DNA from: a virus
Length of the DNA: 38,823 nt
Virus record (IMG/VR): IMGVR_UViG_3300013126_000088
Coordinates: 1-38,823 of that record
Direction: 5' to 3' (one strand)
This document shows positions 1 to 9,006 of this stretch, piece after piece. The notes beneath the pieces were generated by a model. That model made no database searches, was not told where the DNA came from, and worked only from the letters and a program-made list of their open reading frames with translations. Position 1 is the stretch's first letter, and the number at the start of each line of letters is the position of its first letter. The position numbers and the translations under genes are program-made.

Positions 1-74
1 AATATAACAAAATAACATTTACTGATTGTTCAAAAACATTAATGATAAAACCTAACAGATGATAGCAGAAATAG

Positions 75-500
75 CTACTTACCATACTTCATTGAAAGTT
101 CCTCAAATTTTGCTCGTTCAGATTGTTCTTTTAATCTTTTATTTCTTGCATCTCGCAATTTAGGAAGTCTAACTTTTATGTTTTCTAACCATTCATTAAA
201 AGACGTTTTTACATTTTCAAAATATTCAGGTTTATCGCATTCTTGTTTTTTACCATAAAATACTTCGCTATTATCATCTATAATAATGTTTTGTTTTTGA
301 AAAGTAAGGTTACTGAATGAAAATAAACCACCGAAAGGGTAATCGTTAAACGAAGAAGCAGATTGTTTGTGCCAACTTTTACAAGCTGATAACAAATCCT
401 TCTCAGTTTCAATTTCACAACTATCGTCCCAAGTATCTTCGTTGTACATATAATGTCCTTTTTGAGAGTAATTAACTATAAATATTTCTTTTCTTTCCAT
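75..500 (-). CDS. Hypothetical protein, 141 aa
   Basis: I do not recognise this protein. It is soluble, with no membrane segment or signal peptide. The N-terminal half is rich in aromatic and acidic residues, and the last 40 residues are strongly charged (Lys/Arg/Glu), probably a helix or short coiled coil. It is the last gene on this strand inside the window, and the 74 bases below it show no further gene. The start follows an A-rich leader, as in its neighbours. It probably belongs to the run of small early or middle genes that begins near base 1030, but no promoter of a recognised class stands directly in front of it. Confidence 0.7.
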   Translation of the reverse strand: MERKEIFIVNYSQKGHYMYNEDTWDDSCEIETEKDLLSACKSWHKQSASSFNDYPFGGLFSFSNLTFQKQNIIIDDNSEVFYGKKQECDKPEYFENVKTSFNEWLENIKVRLPKLRDARNKRLKEQSERAKFEELSMKYGK

Positions 501-589
501 GTGTTTTTTAAGTTTTATAATATTTTTATCTTTATCCGTATTTTAACTGTTTCTATTTATAAATTAGGTACTAAATATACCTGCGACCA

Positions 590-781
590 TTATATGAAAT
601 TAACAGGAACACCCATCCAATCAGCAAACTTTTTGTCATCGTGAATTACCTCATTAAAAAACATTTCCTTTTCTTTTTCATGCTCTTTTAAGCATTCTAA
701 ATGGTAAACATCTCCATCTGGAGGAGTAACCTTATGTGGTTTACTTTCGTCAATCTGCTTATGACAGTGAAAACATTTCAT
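590..781 (-). CDS. Small zinc-knuckle protein, 63 aa
   Basis: A CFHC pair at residues 3-6 and a YHLEC segment near residues 26-30 give a C-x2-C...H-x2-C arrangement, as in half of a LIM-type or treble-clef zinc site; the rest is an acidic helix. A role as a nucleic-acid or protein adaptor is inference only. An AAGTGTATAA-type promoter motif lies just upstream (786-808), so the gene has its own start of transcription. Function unknown. Confidence 0.7.
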   Translation of the reverse strand: MKCFHCHKQIDESKPHKVTPPDGDVYHLECLKEHEKEKEMFFNEVIHDDKKFADWMGVPVNFI

Positions 782-785
782 ATAA

Positions 786-808
786 TTTTAATTAATAGTT
801 ATACACAA
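786..808 (-). promoter_or_regulatory. Middle-type promoter motif (TTGTGTATAA)
   Basis: The minus strand reads TTGTGTATAACTATTAATTA followed by AAA, five bases before the start of the zinc-knuckle gene. The GTGTATAA core and the following ATTAAAA recur at 9750, 13785 and 26398, always just upstream of a start codon, and the core alone recurs at 27848. An extended -10 box is the simplest reading; its assignment to a middle class is inferred from the genes it serves. Confidence 0.5.
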
Positions 809-817
809 GCGATAAAG

Positions 818-1033
818 CTAAGACCTTTTTTCATTATCTATAAATTGTAAATCTTTAACAGCCTTGTCTATGTCGTTTCCAACCCAATTTCCATTGGAAT
901 CAACTTTATCATAACAATCCCAACCTAAAATCCCTGTTATATCACAAAGAAGTTCAGCTCTTTCTTCTATTGAAAGTTTTGACTTTAAAATATCAGTACT
1001 TAAATTGTACCGAATGTCTGATAACATACTCAT
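818..1033 (-). CDS. Hypothetical protein, 71 aa
   Basis: A small acidic protein of unknown function, predicted mostly helical, with no signal peptide. The start ATG lies about 30 bases downstream of the expected start point of a Bacteroidota-type promoter (1071-1100), which supports an early, independently transcribed gene. I see no domain I can name. The gene downstream has its own promoter motif, so this may be a one-gene transcript. Confidence 0.7.
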   Translation of the reverse strand: MSMLSDIRYNLSTDILKSKLSIEERAELLCDITGILGWDCYDKVDSNGNWVGNDIDKAVKDLQFIDNEKRS

Positions 1034-1070
1034 AATTTTATATCTTTAATTATTACCAAAATTTCATATA

Positions 1071-1100
1071 CAAATATACAAAAAAAATCTTAACTACAAA
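1071..1100 (-). promoter_or_regulatory. Bacteroidota-type early promoter, copy A
   Basis: On the minus strand TTTG (1097-1100) is followed after 18 bp by TATATTTG (1071-1078), matching the Bacteroidota -33/-7 consensus TTTG and TAnnTTTG. The -33 box lies in the loop of the terminator hairpin at 1082-1119. Near-identical modules occur at 11798 and 27628. Confidence 0.8.
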
Positions 1101-1119
1101 AATATAATTAAGATTTTTT
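1082..1119 (-). terminator. Hairpin terminator after the methylase gene
   Basis: Arms 1082-1093 and 1108-1119 pair over 12 bases around the core AATCTTAA/TTAAGATT, with A/T tracts on both outer sides, so it could stop transcription from either strand. It lies just downstream of the methylase stop codon and overlaps the promoter of the next gene. Confidence 0.7.
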
Positions 1120-1131
1120 CATTTATTTTTA

Positions 1132-1147
1132 GTTAAATAAAGTTAAA
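1132..1147. repeat. Paired GTTAAA boxes, copy A
   Basis: Two GTTAAA boxes (plus strand) at 1132 and 1142 are exactly 10 bp apart. The same pair stands in front of the other early promoter modules at 11858/11868, 13386/13396, 27689/27699 and 32274/32284. The function is unknown; an upstream regulator site is possible. Confidence 0.65.
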
Positions 1148-1964
1148 AATTATAGTACGCAACCTCACTCATACAGGTGTCTTCTTTTGATGATGAGGGT
1201 GCAGTGTTATTCATCGAATCTCTTAAGATTAGTTTATTCATATTCAATTGATTTTCATCTATGTCGGTATATATGAATTTACCTTTATGATTTTTTAAAA
1301 AATTCATAAAATTATCATAAAAATCTTCGGATATTGTTTCATATGCAGCTTCTCTACGAATATATGGTGGATCTAAGAATAGAAATTGATCTTCTTGTTT
1401 GATATTTAATTCTTTCATTAAATTAAAAAAATCCAAATTATATAAAGTAACATTTTGTAGTTTTTTATGAAAGTAAGAATACTGCATATTACTTATTTGG
1501 TTATAACGATCACCCCACCCTTGGTTAAATCCATTAGGTCCAAAACGTGCCATTGAATTTATACAAGTGTTATATAACAGTTGCAACCAAAATCCTTCTA
1601 ATGGATCATTCTTTTGCCACACATTTTTATTAAAATGATCCCTAAAATCATAATAAGTTTCTTTATCTTTTAAAGAAGGCCAGTTTTTTTTAACGTATAA
1701 AAGAAAATCATTATATGTACTAAGAGGATTTTCTTTAATTGTTTTATGAATCTTAGTCACATTGGGATCAAGATCATTCAAAACATAGTCAGCAAAAGGT
1801 AATGTTAAGTTATAAAAAACAGAAGCAGAACCACAAAAGGGTTCGATGTAGGTAAGATTTTTAGAATCAATGGAAAAAAACATATTGTGATAAATTGAAT
1901 TAATTTCATCAACAAAACTTAGTTTTCTTCCACTGTATTTAAAAGGAGCAAGTTCTTTTTTCAT
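1143..1964 (-). CDS. dam: DNA adenine-N6 methyltransferase, Dam/D12 class
   Basis: Likely transfers a methyl group from S-adenosylmethionine to adenine in DNA. Visible motifs are a KYSGRK segment at residues 9-14 (AdoMet-binding region), EPFCGSASVF at 41-50 (motif I), NDLDP at 63-67, and the catalytic DPPY at 198-201. The length (273 aa) fits Dam and T4 Dam. Its start overlaps the stop of the tape-measure gene as TAATG, so translation is probably coupled and the gene is expressed with the tail genes. A late-expressed methylase would modify progeny DNA before packaging and so protect it from restriction; that role is inference. The target sequence cannot be read from the protein. Confidence 0.88.
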   Translation of the reverse strand: MKKELAPFKYSGRKLSFVDEINSIYHNMFFSIDSKNLTYIEPFCGSASVFYNLTLPFADYVLNDLDPNVTKIHKTIKENPLSTYNDFLLYVKKNWPSLKDKETYYDFRDHFNKNVWQKNDPLEGFWLQLLYNTCINSMARFGPNGFNQGWGDRYNQISNMQYSYFHKKLQNVTLYNLDFFNLMKELNIKQEDQFLFLDPPYIRREAAYETISEDFYDNFMNFLKNHKGKFIYTDIDENQLNMNKLILRDSMNNTAPSSSKEDTCMSEVAYYNF

Positions 1965-4483
1965 TAAAATGCAACATCAACCTGTTTTACTTTAATAGTA
2001 ACTGCTGTAAGAGCGGCTTGGAATGCATCCTGCATTTCATCAATAGTAAACATTGGTTGTTGTGTTTTTGTTGTTTGTACTTGAGAATTATTTTTTAAAG
2101 TAGGTATATTTTTCGATGTTGTATCAGCTACTGTATTAGTTATACCTGATGGAACAGCATTAGTTTTTGTACCTTTAATAGAATCAATGAATGCAGCAGT
2201 CATTTTTTCAAATGATTTTTCTATAGTTTCTTGTATAACCTTTCCAACAGCATCAGGTGATTTAGAGATAATAGAAATTGATTTCATCATAGAATCAGTT
2301 AATGTCAATTTCTTAATATCCATTGCATTAACATGATCTTTGAATAATCTCATAGAATTTTGTATTCTGTTAAAATTATTAGCTAACATAAAAAGGTTAT
2401 CGTTTCCTTTTATTGAAGTAGCAAATAAAATTGATTGTATTGTGTTAGATAAGTTTTTTGTTTGTCCAGGCCCCCATCCCAAATTTCTCCATTTTAATAA
2501 ACCATCTGATAATGTACCTATAGAAAGACCTGCTAAACCTAATGAAGTTGCATTACCTGCACTTGCAGCAGTACCTAACCAAGATTTTGCTGTTGATTTT
2601 ATTTTTGACCAAAGACCACCACCCTCTTCAGAACCACTCATTACCTTTAGTATTTCGCTCATTGTGTAAGAAAGACTAGCAGTATCTTTAGCTGTCCAAT
2701 TCACTGTTTTGAATTTTATAAGAGCTTCTGACATTAACCAAATAGCAGCAGAACCAACAAATATAGATCCTGCACCTAACATTGCTGATATATTGGCTAA
2801 CATTGATGTACTTACGCTAAGTATAGAAGGAGTATTTGATTTCTGCGAAAGTGAACCTAATACAGCCGTTATAACTGAACCTAATTCATTAGAATTTTGT
2901 GTTGTCCAATTAACTGTTTTGAATTTTTCCAACGCGCTTGTCATTAACCAAATAGCAGCAGAACCCAATAAAAGTGGGCCAATTGCAAACATTGAAGTTA
3001 TTGCTTGTAGACCTTGACCTACTGCTCCCCCAATATTTTGAGATAATGTTTTATCAGCAGAAGTACCACTAAGTGCGCCTAAAACAGATTTTATTGTATA
3101 TGATAAATTATCAGAATTTGACTCAGTCCAATTAAGAGTTTGAAATTTTTCTAAAGCAACGGACATTAACAATATAGCAGTACTTCCTAAGATCATTGCA
3201 AGAGATCCTGCTGCGATATAAGGAAATGCTAAACCAGCAAGACCCATTAATAATCCTGTTCCACCAACAAGTGCAAGTAATGTACCAACATCTGACATTT
3301 TAACATCTGCTTTTTGCCAAATATACATTGCACCACTAAGTAAAAGAATAGGTAAAGCGGCAAATGTCATTGCAGCTGCGCCTTTATTTATCTGATTTCC
3401 CATTAGTCCAATAAAACCAAATACTAAACCTACTCCACCAAGAACAAGTAATGACATAAATGATTTTGCTGGATCTACTAACACATTAAATGCAAATAAA
3501 CTCAAACCTAATAAAACAACACCTAAACCAGCCTTTATTAATGATTTTGTCCCTATTTCAATTTCTTTACTACCCATAATTTTCATTATGCCAGAAATAC
3601 CTAAAATTGCTAAATATGCAACGCCTAATCCTAAAAGAACTGGAACGGATAATAACGCAAAGAGTGCAAGCGATCCACCAAACATAAGTATACCTTTACC
3701 AATAGACATAAGTGTATCTATACCCTTTAATTCATCATCTTTAATACCAGATAAACCATTTAAAAGAATATTTACTGTTTTTTGAAATAATTTAGCACCC
3801 AAATTAGCAGGTTTAGCCAATAATACAAATAACGCAAGATTTTTACCAAAAGTTGCTATGTTTTCTGCGATAGTATTAATTGTTTCTAATGTAGATATTT
3901 GAGTTTTCTTTATCCCACTTAATCCTTTTAAAAGAGTGTTTATTGATTTTTGGAATAATACTGCTCCTCTATCTGCTAAAGGAGCATATAAATTATATAA
4001 CGCAAGATTTTTACCAAACATTGTGATTTTATCAGCAATATCTGCAACTCCTCCTAATATAGAAGAAACACCTTCAGCATTTGTTGCATCTATTTTACTA
4101 AATTCGATAAGACCGTTATTCAAAGATAACAAAAACTTTTCTATTTTAGTACCAGTATTATTATCTATCATTTTACCTGCCTCAACCAAAGTTAAAAATG
4201 ATGGTGCAAGGTCTTTTAATTTTGAAAAATCAGCACTTGGTTGAGATTCTTCGACTACTTTATCGTTTTTAAATGCACTTTTTGTTTTACCTTTTATTGC
4301 ATTATTAATAGAAGTTAAAAGAGAGGTTTGTTTTTTAAGTTCTGATTGATTAGACTGCATGACACTATCAACCGATGATAGCACCAAATAATTTTGTTCA
4401 TTTGATACCATCACCGATTCCGTCATTATTTCAAATTTTCTTAAAATCGAAACAAGTGCCGATGACAATTGGTCATTTCTCAT
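1964..4483 (-). CDS. Tail tape-measure-like protein, 839 aa
   Basis: A long, helical, strongly hydrophobic protein with internal repeats, typical of a tail tape measure that fills the tube and sets its length. Three related blocks with FGKNLAL-like cores begin near residues 154, 211 and 267. Four later units carry the pattern GSAAIWLM...ALEKFKTVNW near residues 432-452, 506-526, 576-596 and 655-670, about 70-79 residues apart. Residues 270-440 are almost continuous hydrophobic stretches. It lies directly after the gp26-like gene and its small partner, the usual place for a tape measure after tail-assembly chaperones. I see no lysozyme or peptidase motif. The T4 equivalent would be gp29, but there is no clear sequence resemblance, so the assignment rests on architecture and position. 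Confidence 0.72.
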   Translation of the reverse strand: MRNDQLSSALVSILRKFEIMTESVMVSNEQNYLVLSSVDSVMQSNQSELKKQTSLLTSINNAIKGKTKSAFKNDKVVEESQPSADFSKLKDLAPSFLTLVEAGKMIDNNTGTKIEKFLLSLNNGLIEFSKIDATNAEGVSSILGGVADIADKITMFGKNLALYNLYAPLADRGAVLFQKSINTLLKGLSGIKKTQISTLETINTIAENIATFGKNLALFVLLAKPANLGAKLFQKTVNILLNGLSGIKDDELKGIDTLMSIGKGILMFGGSLALFALLSVPVLLGLGVAYLAILGISGIMKIMGSKEIEIGTKSLIKAGLGVVLLGLSLFAFNVLVDPAKSFMSLLVLGGVGLVFGFIGLMGNQINKGAAAMTFAALPILLLSGAMYIWQKADVKMSDVGTLLALVGGTGLLMGLAGLAFPYIAAGSLAMILGSTAILLMSVALEKFQTLNWTESNSDNLSYTIKSVLGALSGTSADKTLSQNIGGAVGQGLQAITSMFAIGPLLLGSAAIWLMTSALEKFKTVNWTTQNSNELGSVITAVLGSLSQKSNTPSILSVSTSMLANISAMLGAGSIFVGSAAIWLMSEALIKFKTVNWTAKDTASLSYTMSEILKVMSGSEEGGGLWSKIKSTAKSWLGTAASAGNATSLGLAGLSIGTLSDGLLKWRNLGWGPGQTKNLSNTIQSILFATSIKGNDNLFMLANNFNRIQNSMRLFKDHVNAMDIKKLTLTDSMMKSISIISKSPDAVGKVIQETIEKSFEKMTAAFIDSIKGTKTNAVPSGITNTVADTTSKNIPTLKNNSQVQTTKTQQPMFTIDEMQDAFQAALTAVTIKVKQVDVAF

Positions 4484-4579
4484 TCATATAACTTTATTTT
4501 AAACTTTTAAAGAATCATTCTTTACTCATCAACCTCTTCTTTAAACTTTTTAATATTATGTTTTTGTTTTTATATGTAA

Positions 4580-4789
4580 TTACTTAAAATTTGGCATTTT
4601 AGGAAACTTGAAATTTCCTGTTTTTGGCATATACTTTGATGCATCTTTCATCAAATTATTTGAGTTATAATCGGTTGAACCACTTTTACCGTTTTCTGCA
4701 TCATTCTTTTCCTTTATAATTGTTTCTAAATCTTCTATCAAATATTCATATTCATAATACGGCATTTGTTCAATTTCCGATGGTTGCAT
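4580..4789 (-). CDS. Small gp51-like ORF, or C-terminus of the gp26-like protein in another frame
   Basis: As a free ORF it gives 69 aa with an acidic helix (MPYYEYEYLIEDL near residues 9-21) and a Lys/Pro/Phe-rich tail. The same frame stays open upstream of its ATG, well into the end of the gp26-like gene, and encodes a plausible hydrophobic stretch (RNYFKIRSYVFYHYH just before the Met). This suggests that it is normally translated as an extension of that gene after a +1 shift near 4875-4880. T4 has gene 51 in the equivalent place after gene 26. It lies directly before the tape measure. Whether it is also translated alone cannot be told. Confidence 0.6.
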   Translation of the reverse strand: MQPSEIEQMPYYEYEYLIEDLETIIKEKNDAENGKSGSTDYNSNNLMKDASKYMPKTGNFKFPKMPNFK

Positions 4790-4820
4790 ATGATAGTGAT
4801 AGAAGACATATGAACGAATC

Positions 4821-5768
4821 TTAAAGTAATTCCGAATCGATATTTGAAATAAGGAAAAGAGATCGGATCCCGTTGGGAAAGCTAATAGGAGTTGCCACCT
4901 CCGCTTGACAACTTTCGCATCTTAATGTTATATTTTCAGATACTTTAATTTTAACCATCTCGGAAATTGCATTCATTGTTTGAAATAATAAACTATCCCA
5001 TCCAATAAATTCTACTTCTAATTCCTTAATAGCTTTTTCATTAAGATTACGCCAATCACTTACCATATAAGGAAGAATTTTCAAAAATGATTCATCTATT
5101 TTTTTACCTTCTTGTTGTACCTTTTTAATATATGACGTAATTTGCATTGAAACACCAACTGATGGTGGTTCTACATAAATTGTACCATTTGACTTAGTAA
5201 CAACCGAAAACTGTTTTTCTTCGGGTGTGTAATACTTCATCATTTTTTCATCGGGCATTGTTGCTGTAATTAAATTAGATTTTAAATCAAAAGTATTTAC
5301 GGTATTACATTCTTTACATGTAGGTCTTAATTCAATTTTATTTTCTCCTTTAACGAATGTAAGTTCGCGAATTTGCATGATAACATAAAAACGGTCATCT
5401 TCTTTCAAATCTTTATAAGACATATTTCTGCTACCGATTCTATAAATCAAACATGCTTTAAGTATGTCATTTATAGCTGCATCAACTGACCAAGGATCTT
5501 GGTCATTAATAACAGAGAATTCACGAATTTCTTTAACTGATGCCGCGCGAATAAGAAATTTTGACCCGTCTTCATAAAATAATCCTTGTGTAGGAAAATA
5601 TTTATAATCTAACTCAATGTAACCTGGTGTGTAACTTAGTTCATTGTTACCACCATATCCTGTTGCCTTTCCTAATGATTGAATAGCTTCGGATGGTATA
5701 GCTTCGTTTGTTTGGTTTAGTGTTGCATCAAATGCAGCACCTGCTTCTTCATAATTTTGTTTTGCCAT
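4821..5768 (-). CDS. 26: gp26-like baseplate/tail assembly protein with zinc ribbon
   Basis: Resembles the T4 baseplate protein family that contains gp26. Features are a YFPTQGLFYEDGSKFLIRA segment near residues 56-74, a helical middle region, and two CxxC pairs (PTCKEC near 149-154 and CESC near 284-287) that could form one zinc ribbon. The 315 aa exceed T4 gp26 (about 208 aa). After the second CxxC the frame runs only about 25 residues to its stop, while another frame continues smoothly into the next small ORF. It starts 33 bases below a late-type promoter motif (5801-5817). With the next ORF and the tape measure it forms the tail-assembly block. Confidence 0.7.
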   Translation of the reverse strand: MAKQNYEEAGAAFDATLNQTNEAIPSEAIQSLGKATGYGGNNELSYTPGYIELDYKYFPTQGLFYEDGSKFLIRAASVKEIREFSVINDQDPWSVDAAINDILKACLIYRIGSRNMSYKDLKEDDRFYVIMQIRELTFVKGENKIELRPTCKECNTVNTFDLKSNLITATMPDEKMMKYYTPEEKQFSVVTKSNGTIYVEPPSVGVSMQITSYIKKVQQEGKKIDESFLKILPYMVSDWRNLNEKAIKELEVEFIGWDSLLFQTMNAISEMVKIKVSENITLRCESCQAEVATPISFPNGIRSLFLISNIDSELL

Positions 5769-5800
5769 TATATGTGTAATTAATAAATTATTAAGTATTA

Positions 5801-5817
5801 TTTTAGTTTATATATCT
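5801..5817 (-). promoter_or_regulatory. Late-type promoter motif before the gp26-like gene
   Basis: The minus strand reads AGATATATAAACTAAAA, nearly identical to motifs before the sheath, prohead protease and LamG genes. It resembles the T4 late promoter box TATAAATA. It sits immediately past the end of the topoisomerase gene, so the tail block has its own late start. Confidence 0.65.
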
Positions 5818-5818
5818 C

Positions 5819-7165
5819 TTACAATTTGGAAAGAGACTTCTTAAGAGTTTTTAAATCTTCTATATAAGTTTCTTTTGGATCTGACTTATGAATTCTTGTA
5901 TATTCTGTTTTATTATTTTCAATTTCTTTTAAACATTGCTCATATTTTTCTTTTGTTAATGAAACAATTGACATAGTTAAAAGATAATCATAAGAATCGT
6001 TTATTTTATCAAAAGAAAGTTTAACTAAATCATCAATAACATCAGATTTTGGTCTATTGTTTATTTTTAGTTTTTGTTTAATTATCAAATCTATAAATTT
6101 TGATTTATTAAATAATAATTTGAGTTCCTTCTTTAATTCATCTAACTCAAAATCCTTTCTTTTATAATAGTATGAAAGTCTAAATTTAATAAAATAATCA
6201 ATTAAGTCATTTAACGAGTCAAATTGAATTAATTTACCATGTTCATCAAGACATGTTAGATTTTCAGTTTCATTTTCATGTAATTTTAAAAGTTTTTCAA
6301 GTTGTCCTTTTTTAATTCTGTTTGCTAATTCAACTCTTGTAAATTTTATGTTATAATCAATTTTTTTACCATCACAATTATCATCGTAATATTGTATGTC
6401 TCCCTTTTCTTGTAATGCACTTAAAAGATTTTCATACTTTTCATATGTCATTGATGGTGGTAATTCAGTTACTCTTACATTTGTTGTATTAAGTACTTCA
6501 TATTTACCTTTAAATAAAAAAGAATTTTTATCAACATTAATAACTTCTCCGCTAAAATCAGATAGCCATGGTAGAGGATCCTTTGGTTTTTTACCTTCAA
6601 GTTTTGCTAAACAATTATCAATAAGTTCTTTAGGATTTCTATTCAATATATTAGTTGCAAATCCAACTGCTATACCACTTGTACCATTTAAAAGCACAGT
6701 AGGTACAATGGGTAAAAAGTAATGAGGTTCAATTTCTTCACCCTCTTCAAATTTAGGAGTAACTAAATCAAAGTCTTTATATAAAAGTTTAAAGTTTTGA
6801 TTAAGTTTAACTGAAATATAACGTGGTGCACCTGCTTCTGTAGATCTTAATGTTCCAAATTGTCCAATACCTTCTAAAAGAGGTAAAGAGTTTTTAAACT
6901 TTTGAGCCATCGAAATAACAGCAGCATTACATGATGCATCACCATGATGATATGCTGCACCTGATGCTACTTTTCCAGTAAATTGGAACACTTTAAGTGG
7001 TTTTTCAGATAAAGTTTTCCAAGTTTTATTAGCTATGTATATAACCTTTCTTTGTGTTGGTTTAAATCCATCAATAACTGAAGGTATTGCTCTATTTTCA
7101 ATAGTATACATACCATAAGCAGCATATTCATTATCAAAATAAGAAGTAATGTTTGTTTTTTGCAT
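5819..7165 (-). CDS. 52: Type II DNA topoisomerase, DNA-cleaving subunit (gp52-like)
   Basis: The GyrA/ParC-type subunit that cuts and rejoins DNA. The N-terminus carries the family pattern AIPSVIDGFKPTQRK (residues 26-40), KVASGAAYHHGDAS (65-78), and the catalytic tyrosine Y116 in APRYIS. The 448 aa match T4 gp52 (about 440 aa), which lacks the C-terminal DNA-wrapping domain of bacterial GyrA; the last part here is a charged coiled coil. It follows the ATPase subunit with a one-base gap, so the two are co-translated in one operon. Expected role: relieving supercoils and helping origin-dependent replication. Confidence 0.93.
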   Translation of the reverse strand: MQKTNITSYFDNEYAAYGMYTIENRAIPSVIDGFKPTQRKVIYIANKTWKTLSEKPLKVFQFTGKVASGAAYHHGDASCNAAVISMAQKFKNSLPLLEGIGQFGTLRSTEAGAPRYISVKLNQNFKLLYKDFDLVTPKFEEGEEIEPHYFLPIVPTVLLNGTSGIAVGFATNILNRNPKELIDNCLAKLEGKKPKDPLPWLSDFSGEVINVDKNSFLFKGKYEVLNTTNVRVTELPPSMTYEKYENLLSALQEKGDIQYYDDNCDGKKIDYNIKFTRVELANRIKKGQLEKLLKLHENETENLTCLDEHGKLIQFDSLNDLIDYFIKFRLSYYYKRKDFELDELKKELKLLFNKSKFIDLIIKQKLKINNRPKSDVIDDLVKLSFDKINDSYDYLLTMSIVSLTKEKYEQCLKEIENNKTEYTRIHKSDPKETYIEDLKTLKKSLSKL

Positions 7166-7166
7166 C

Positions 7167-9002
7167 TTAATTAATTAAACGTTGTTTTCTAAGAGATGAA
7201 TTATCACCAAACCAAGCTTCTGCTGAAGCTTCTGCTAAATCATCATATTCAATTTTAAGTAAATTTGGTTTTTGTATAATGTCTTTATAATCTGCATCTT
7301 CTAATGCAGCAAGTCCTTTTTTATATTCAATTGACCATCCCCGTAAAACAGTTTTTTTCTCCCATATTTCATAATCTTCTTGTGTATAAAAATTTAAAGA
7401 GTCTTTACCTTTTTTTGCAACAACTATAGGTGTTAATACCTGATATATTCTGCCTTCTTTAAAAAGTTCAGGCCAATAACGAAGGAAGAAATTTATAAGT
7501 AAAGAAGTGATTGCACCAGAACCGTCGGGGTCAGCATCAGTATATATGCGTATAGAACCGTAACGAAGACTTTCTGCTTTTTCACCTATTCGTAAACCCA
7601 TTGCTGCTATAATTGATTTAAGCTCAACGTTTTTAAGAACATCTGCAGGTTTCATTCCATTAACATTCATTACTTTACCTCTTAATGGAAATGCACCTAT
7701 CAAATTAGGATCTCTATGTGTTCTTACACTCGTCACAGCTGAATCGCCCTCGAATATACAAAGACTACATTTAGACCTATCATTTCTTTCTTTTGCATCT
7801 ATAAGCTTATTGATTTTAGTTGCACTTAAATCCTTGGAAGCTTTGCGTAATAATGCCCTTTCCTCAGCTTGTTCTTTTTTGTCTATCCAATCAAGTAGTG
7901 ATTTAATGATTTCTGAATCAAAAATTTGTTTAACTAATTTATCAGAAACTTCATGTGATGTACCAAATTCTTTAACTTCTGTTATAAGTTTTTCCTTTGT
8001 TTGCGAAGAAAACCCAGAATTATTAACAGCACAATTAATAAAAATGATCATATGATTTTTAATATCAGATGGTTTAATATCAACCTTGTGTTTCTTTTTA
8101 AGAATTGCTTTAAGTTTTTCCACTATCTGATTTAAAATGTAATTCACGTGTGTTCCGCCATCTTTCGTTTCAACGGTGTTAACAAAAGAAATTTGTTTGT
8201 GTCCTGATTGTGAATGTCCTACAGCAACCTCCCAGTTATCAGATCTTTCAAAAAACACACCATCTGTATATAATTCTGCATATTCTTTAAATGTTTTAAA
8301 TTTAAAACGTTCATCGTTAAAAGAAACTTTTAAATTTTGATTACAACCTGCAATATCAATAACACGTTTTTCTATAAGTTTTAAATGATCGTCATCAATG
8401 TCTTTCATACCAAACCTTTTAAAATCTACATCAAATGAAATTTCTGTAAAATTTTTATTGGATGGTGTAATTTTAACAGCAGATCTGTTTGACATATTAT
8501 CAGAAAAGGTCTGTGTAAATTGATTCTTCCCATCAGCTGTTATAACAGTAAAACGAGTTGAAAAAATATTAGTAAGAACGCTACCAATACCATTCGTACC
8601 TGCTAAAACCCTTTTTTCAGTATCATCAAAATTTGAACCTGCTCTTAATTGAGAAAAAATGATTTCTGGAATCCATTTGTTATGTTCAGTGTGTTTAATT
8701 ACTGGAATTCCACCATTATCTCGTATTGAAATTGTTTTTTTATCAACTCTTACTATTATTTGATTAAGGTTAATATTTCGTTTTGATTCATCCACTGAAT
8801 TAGAAATAATTTCATCAAATAATTTAAGAAACCCTGGTATGTATTCAATTAATTTAGGTTCAAACTTTGAGCCATTAAAAATATACTCAGTAGATTCATG
8901 TCTTTTATTTGAACCAATGTACATACCTGGACGTGTTAAAACATGTTCTACTTCTGATAGTACTTTGTATTTTTGTGAAATTTCGTTATGTTCTTTTTTC
9001 AT
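7167..9002 (-). CDS. 39: Type II DNA topoisomerase, ATPase subunit (gp39/60 unsplit)
   Basis: GHKL ATPase plus TOPRIM subunit. With the start at 9002 (611 aa) it begins like T4 gp39, with LSEVEHVLTRPGMYIG at residues 15-30. Visible motifs: FDEIISNSVDE at 62-72 (ATP/Mg site), RDNGGIP at 94-100, LAGTNGIG at 133-140, TOPRIM EGDSA at 418-422 and TDADPDGSG at 488-496. In T4 this protein is split into gp39 and gp60; here it is one chain. An in-frame ATG at 9032 lies inside the terminator hairpin (9007-9043) and is rejected. It is followed after one base by the gp52-like gene. Confidence 0.92.
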   Translation of the reverse strand: MKKEHNEISQKYKVLSEVEHVLTRPGMYIGSNKRHESTEYIFNGSKFEPKLIEYIPGFLKLFDEIISNSVDESKRNINLNQIIVRVDKKTISIRDNGGIPVIKHTEHNKWIPEIIFSQLRAGSNFDDTEKRVLAGTNGIGSVLTNIFSTRFTVITADGKNQFTQTFSDNMSNRSAVKITPSNKNFTEISFDVDFKRFGMKDIDDDHLKLIEKRVIDIAGCNQNLKVSFNDERFKFKTFKEYAELYTDGVFFERSDNWEVAVGHSQSGHKQISFVNTVETKDGGTHVNYILNQIVEKLKAILKKKHKVDIKPSDIKNHMIIFINCAVNNSGFSSQTKEKLITEVKEFGTSHEVSDKLVKQIFDSEIIKSLLDWIDKKEQAEERALLRKASKDLSATKINKLIDAKERNDRSKCSLCIFEGDSAVTSVRTHRDPNLIGAFPLRGKVMNVNGMKPADVLKNVELKSIIAAMGLRIGEKAESLRYGSIRIYTDADPDGSGAITSLLINFFLRYWPELFKEGRIYQVLTPIVVAKKGKDSLNFYTQEDYEIWEKKTVLRGWSIEYKKGLAALEDADYKDIIQKPNLLKIEYDDLAEASAEAWFGDNSSLRKQRLIN

Positions 9003-9006
9003 ATTT

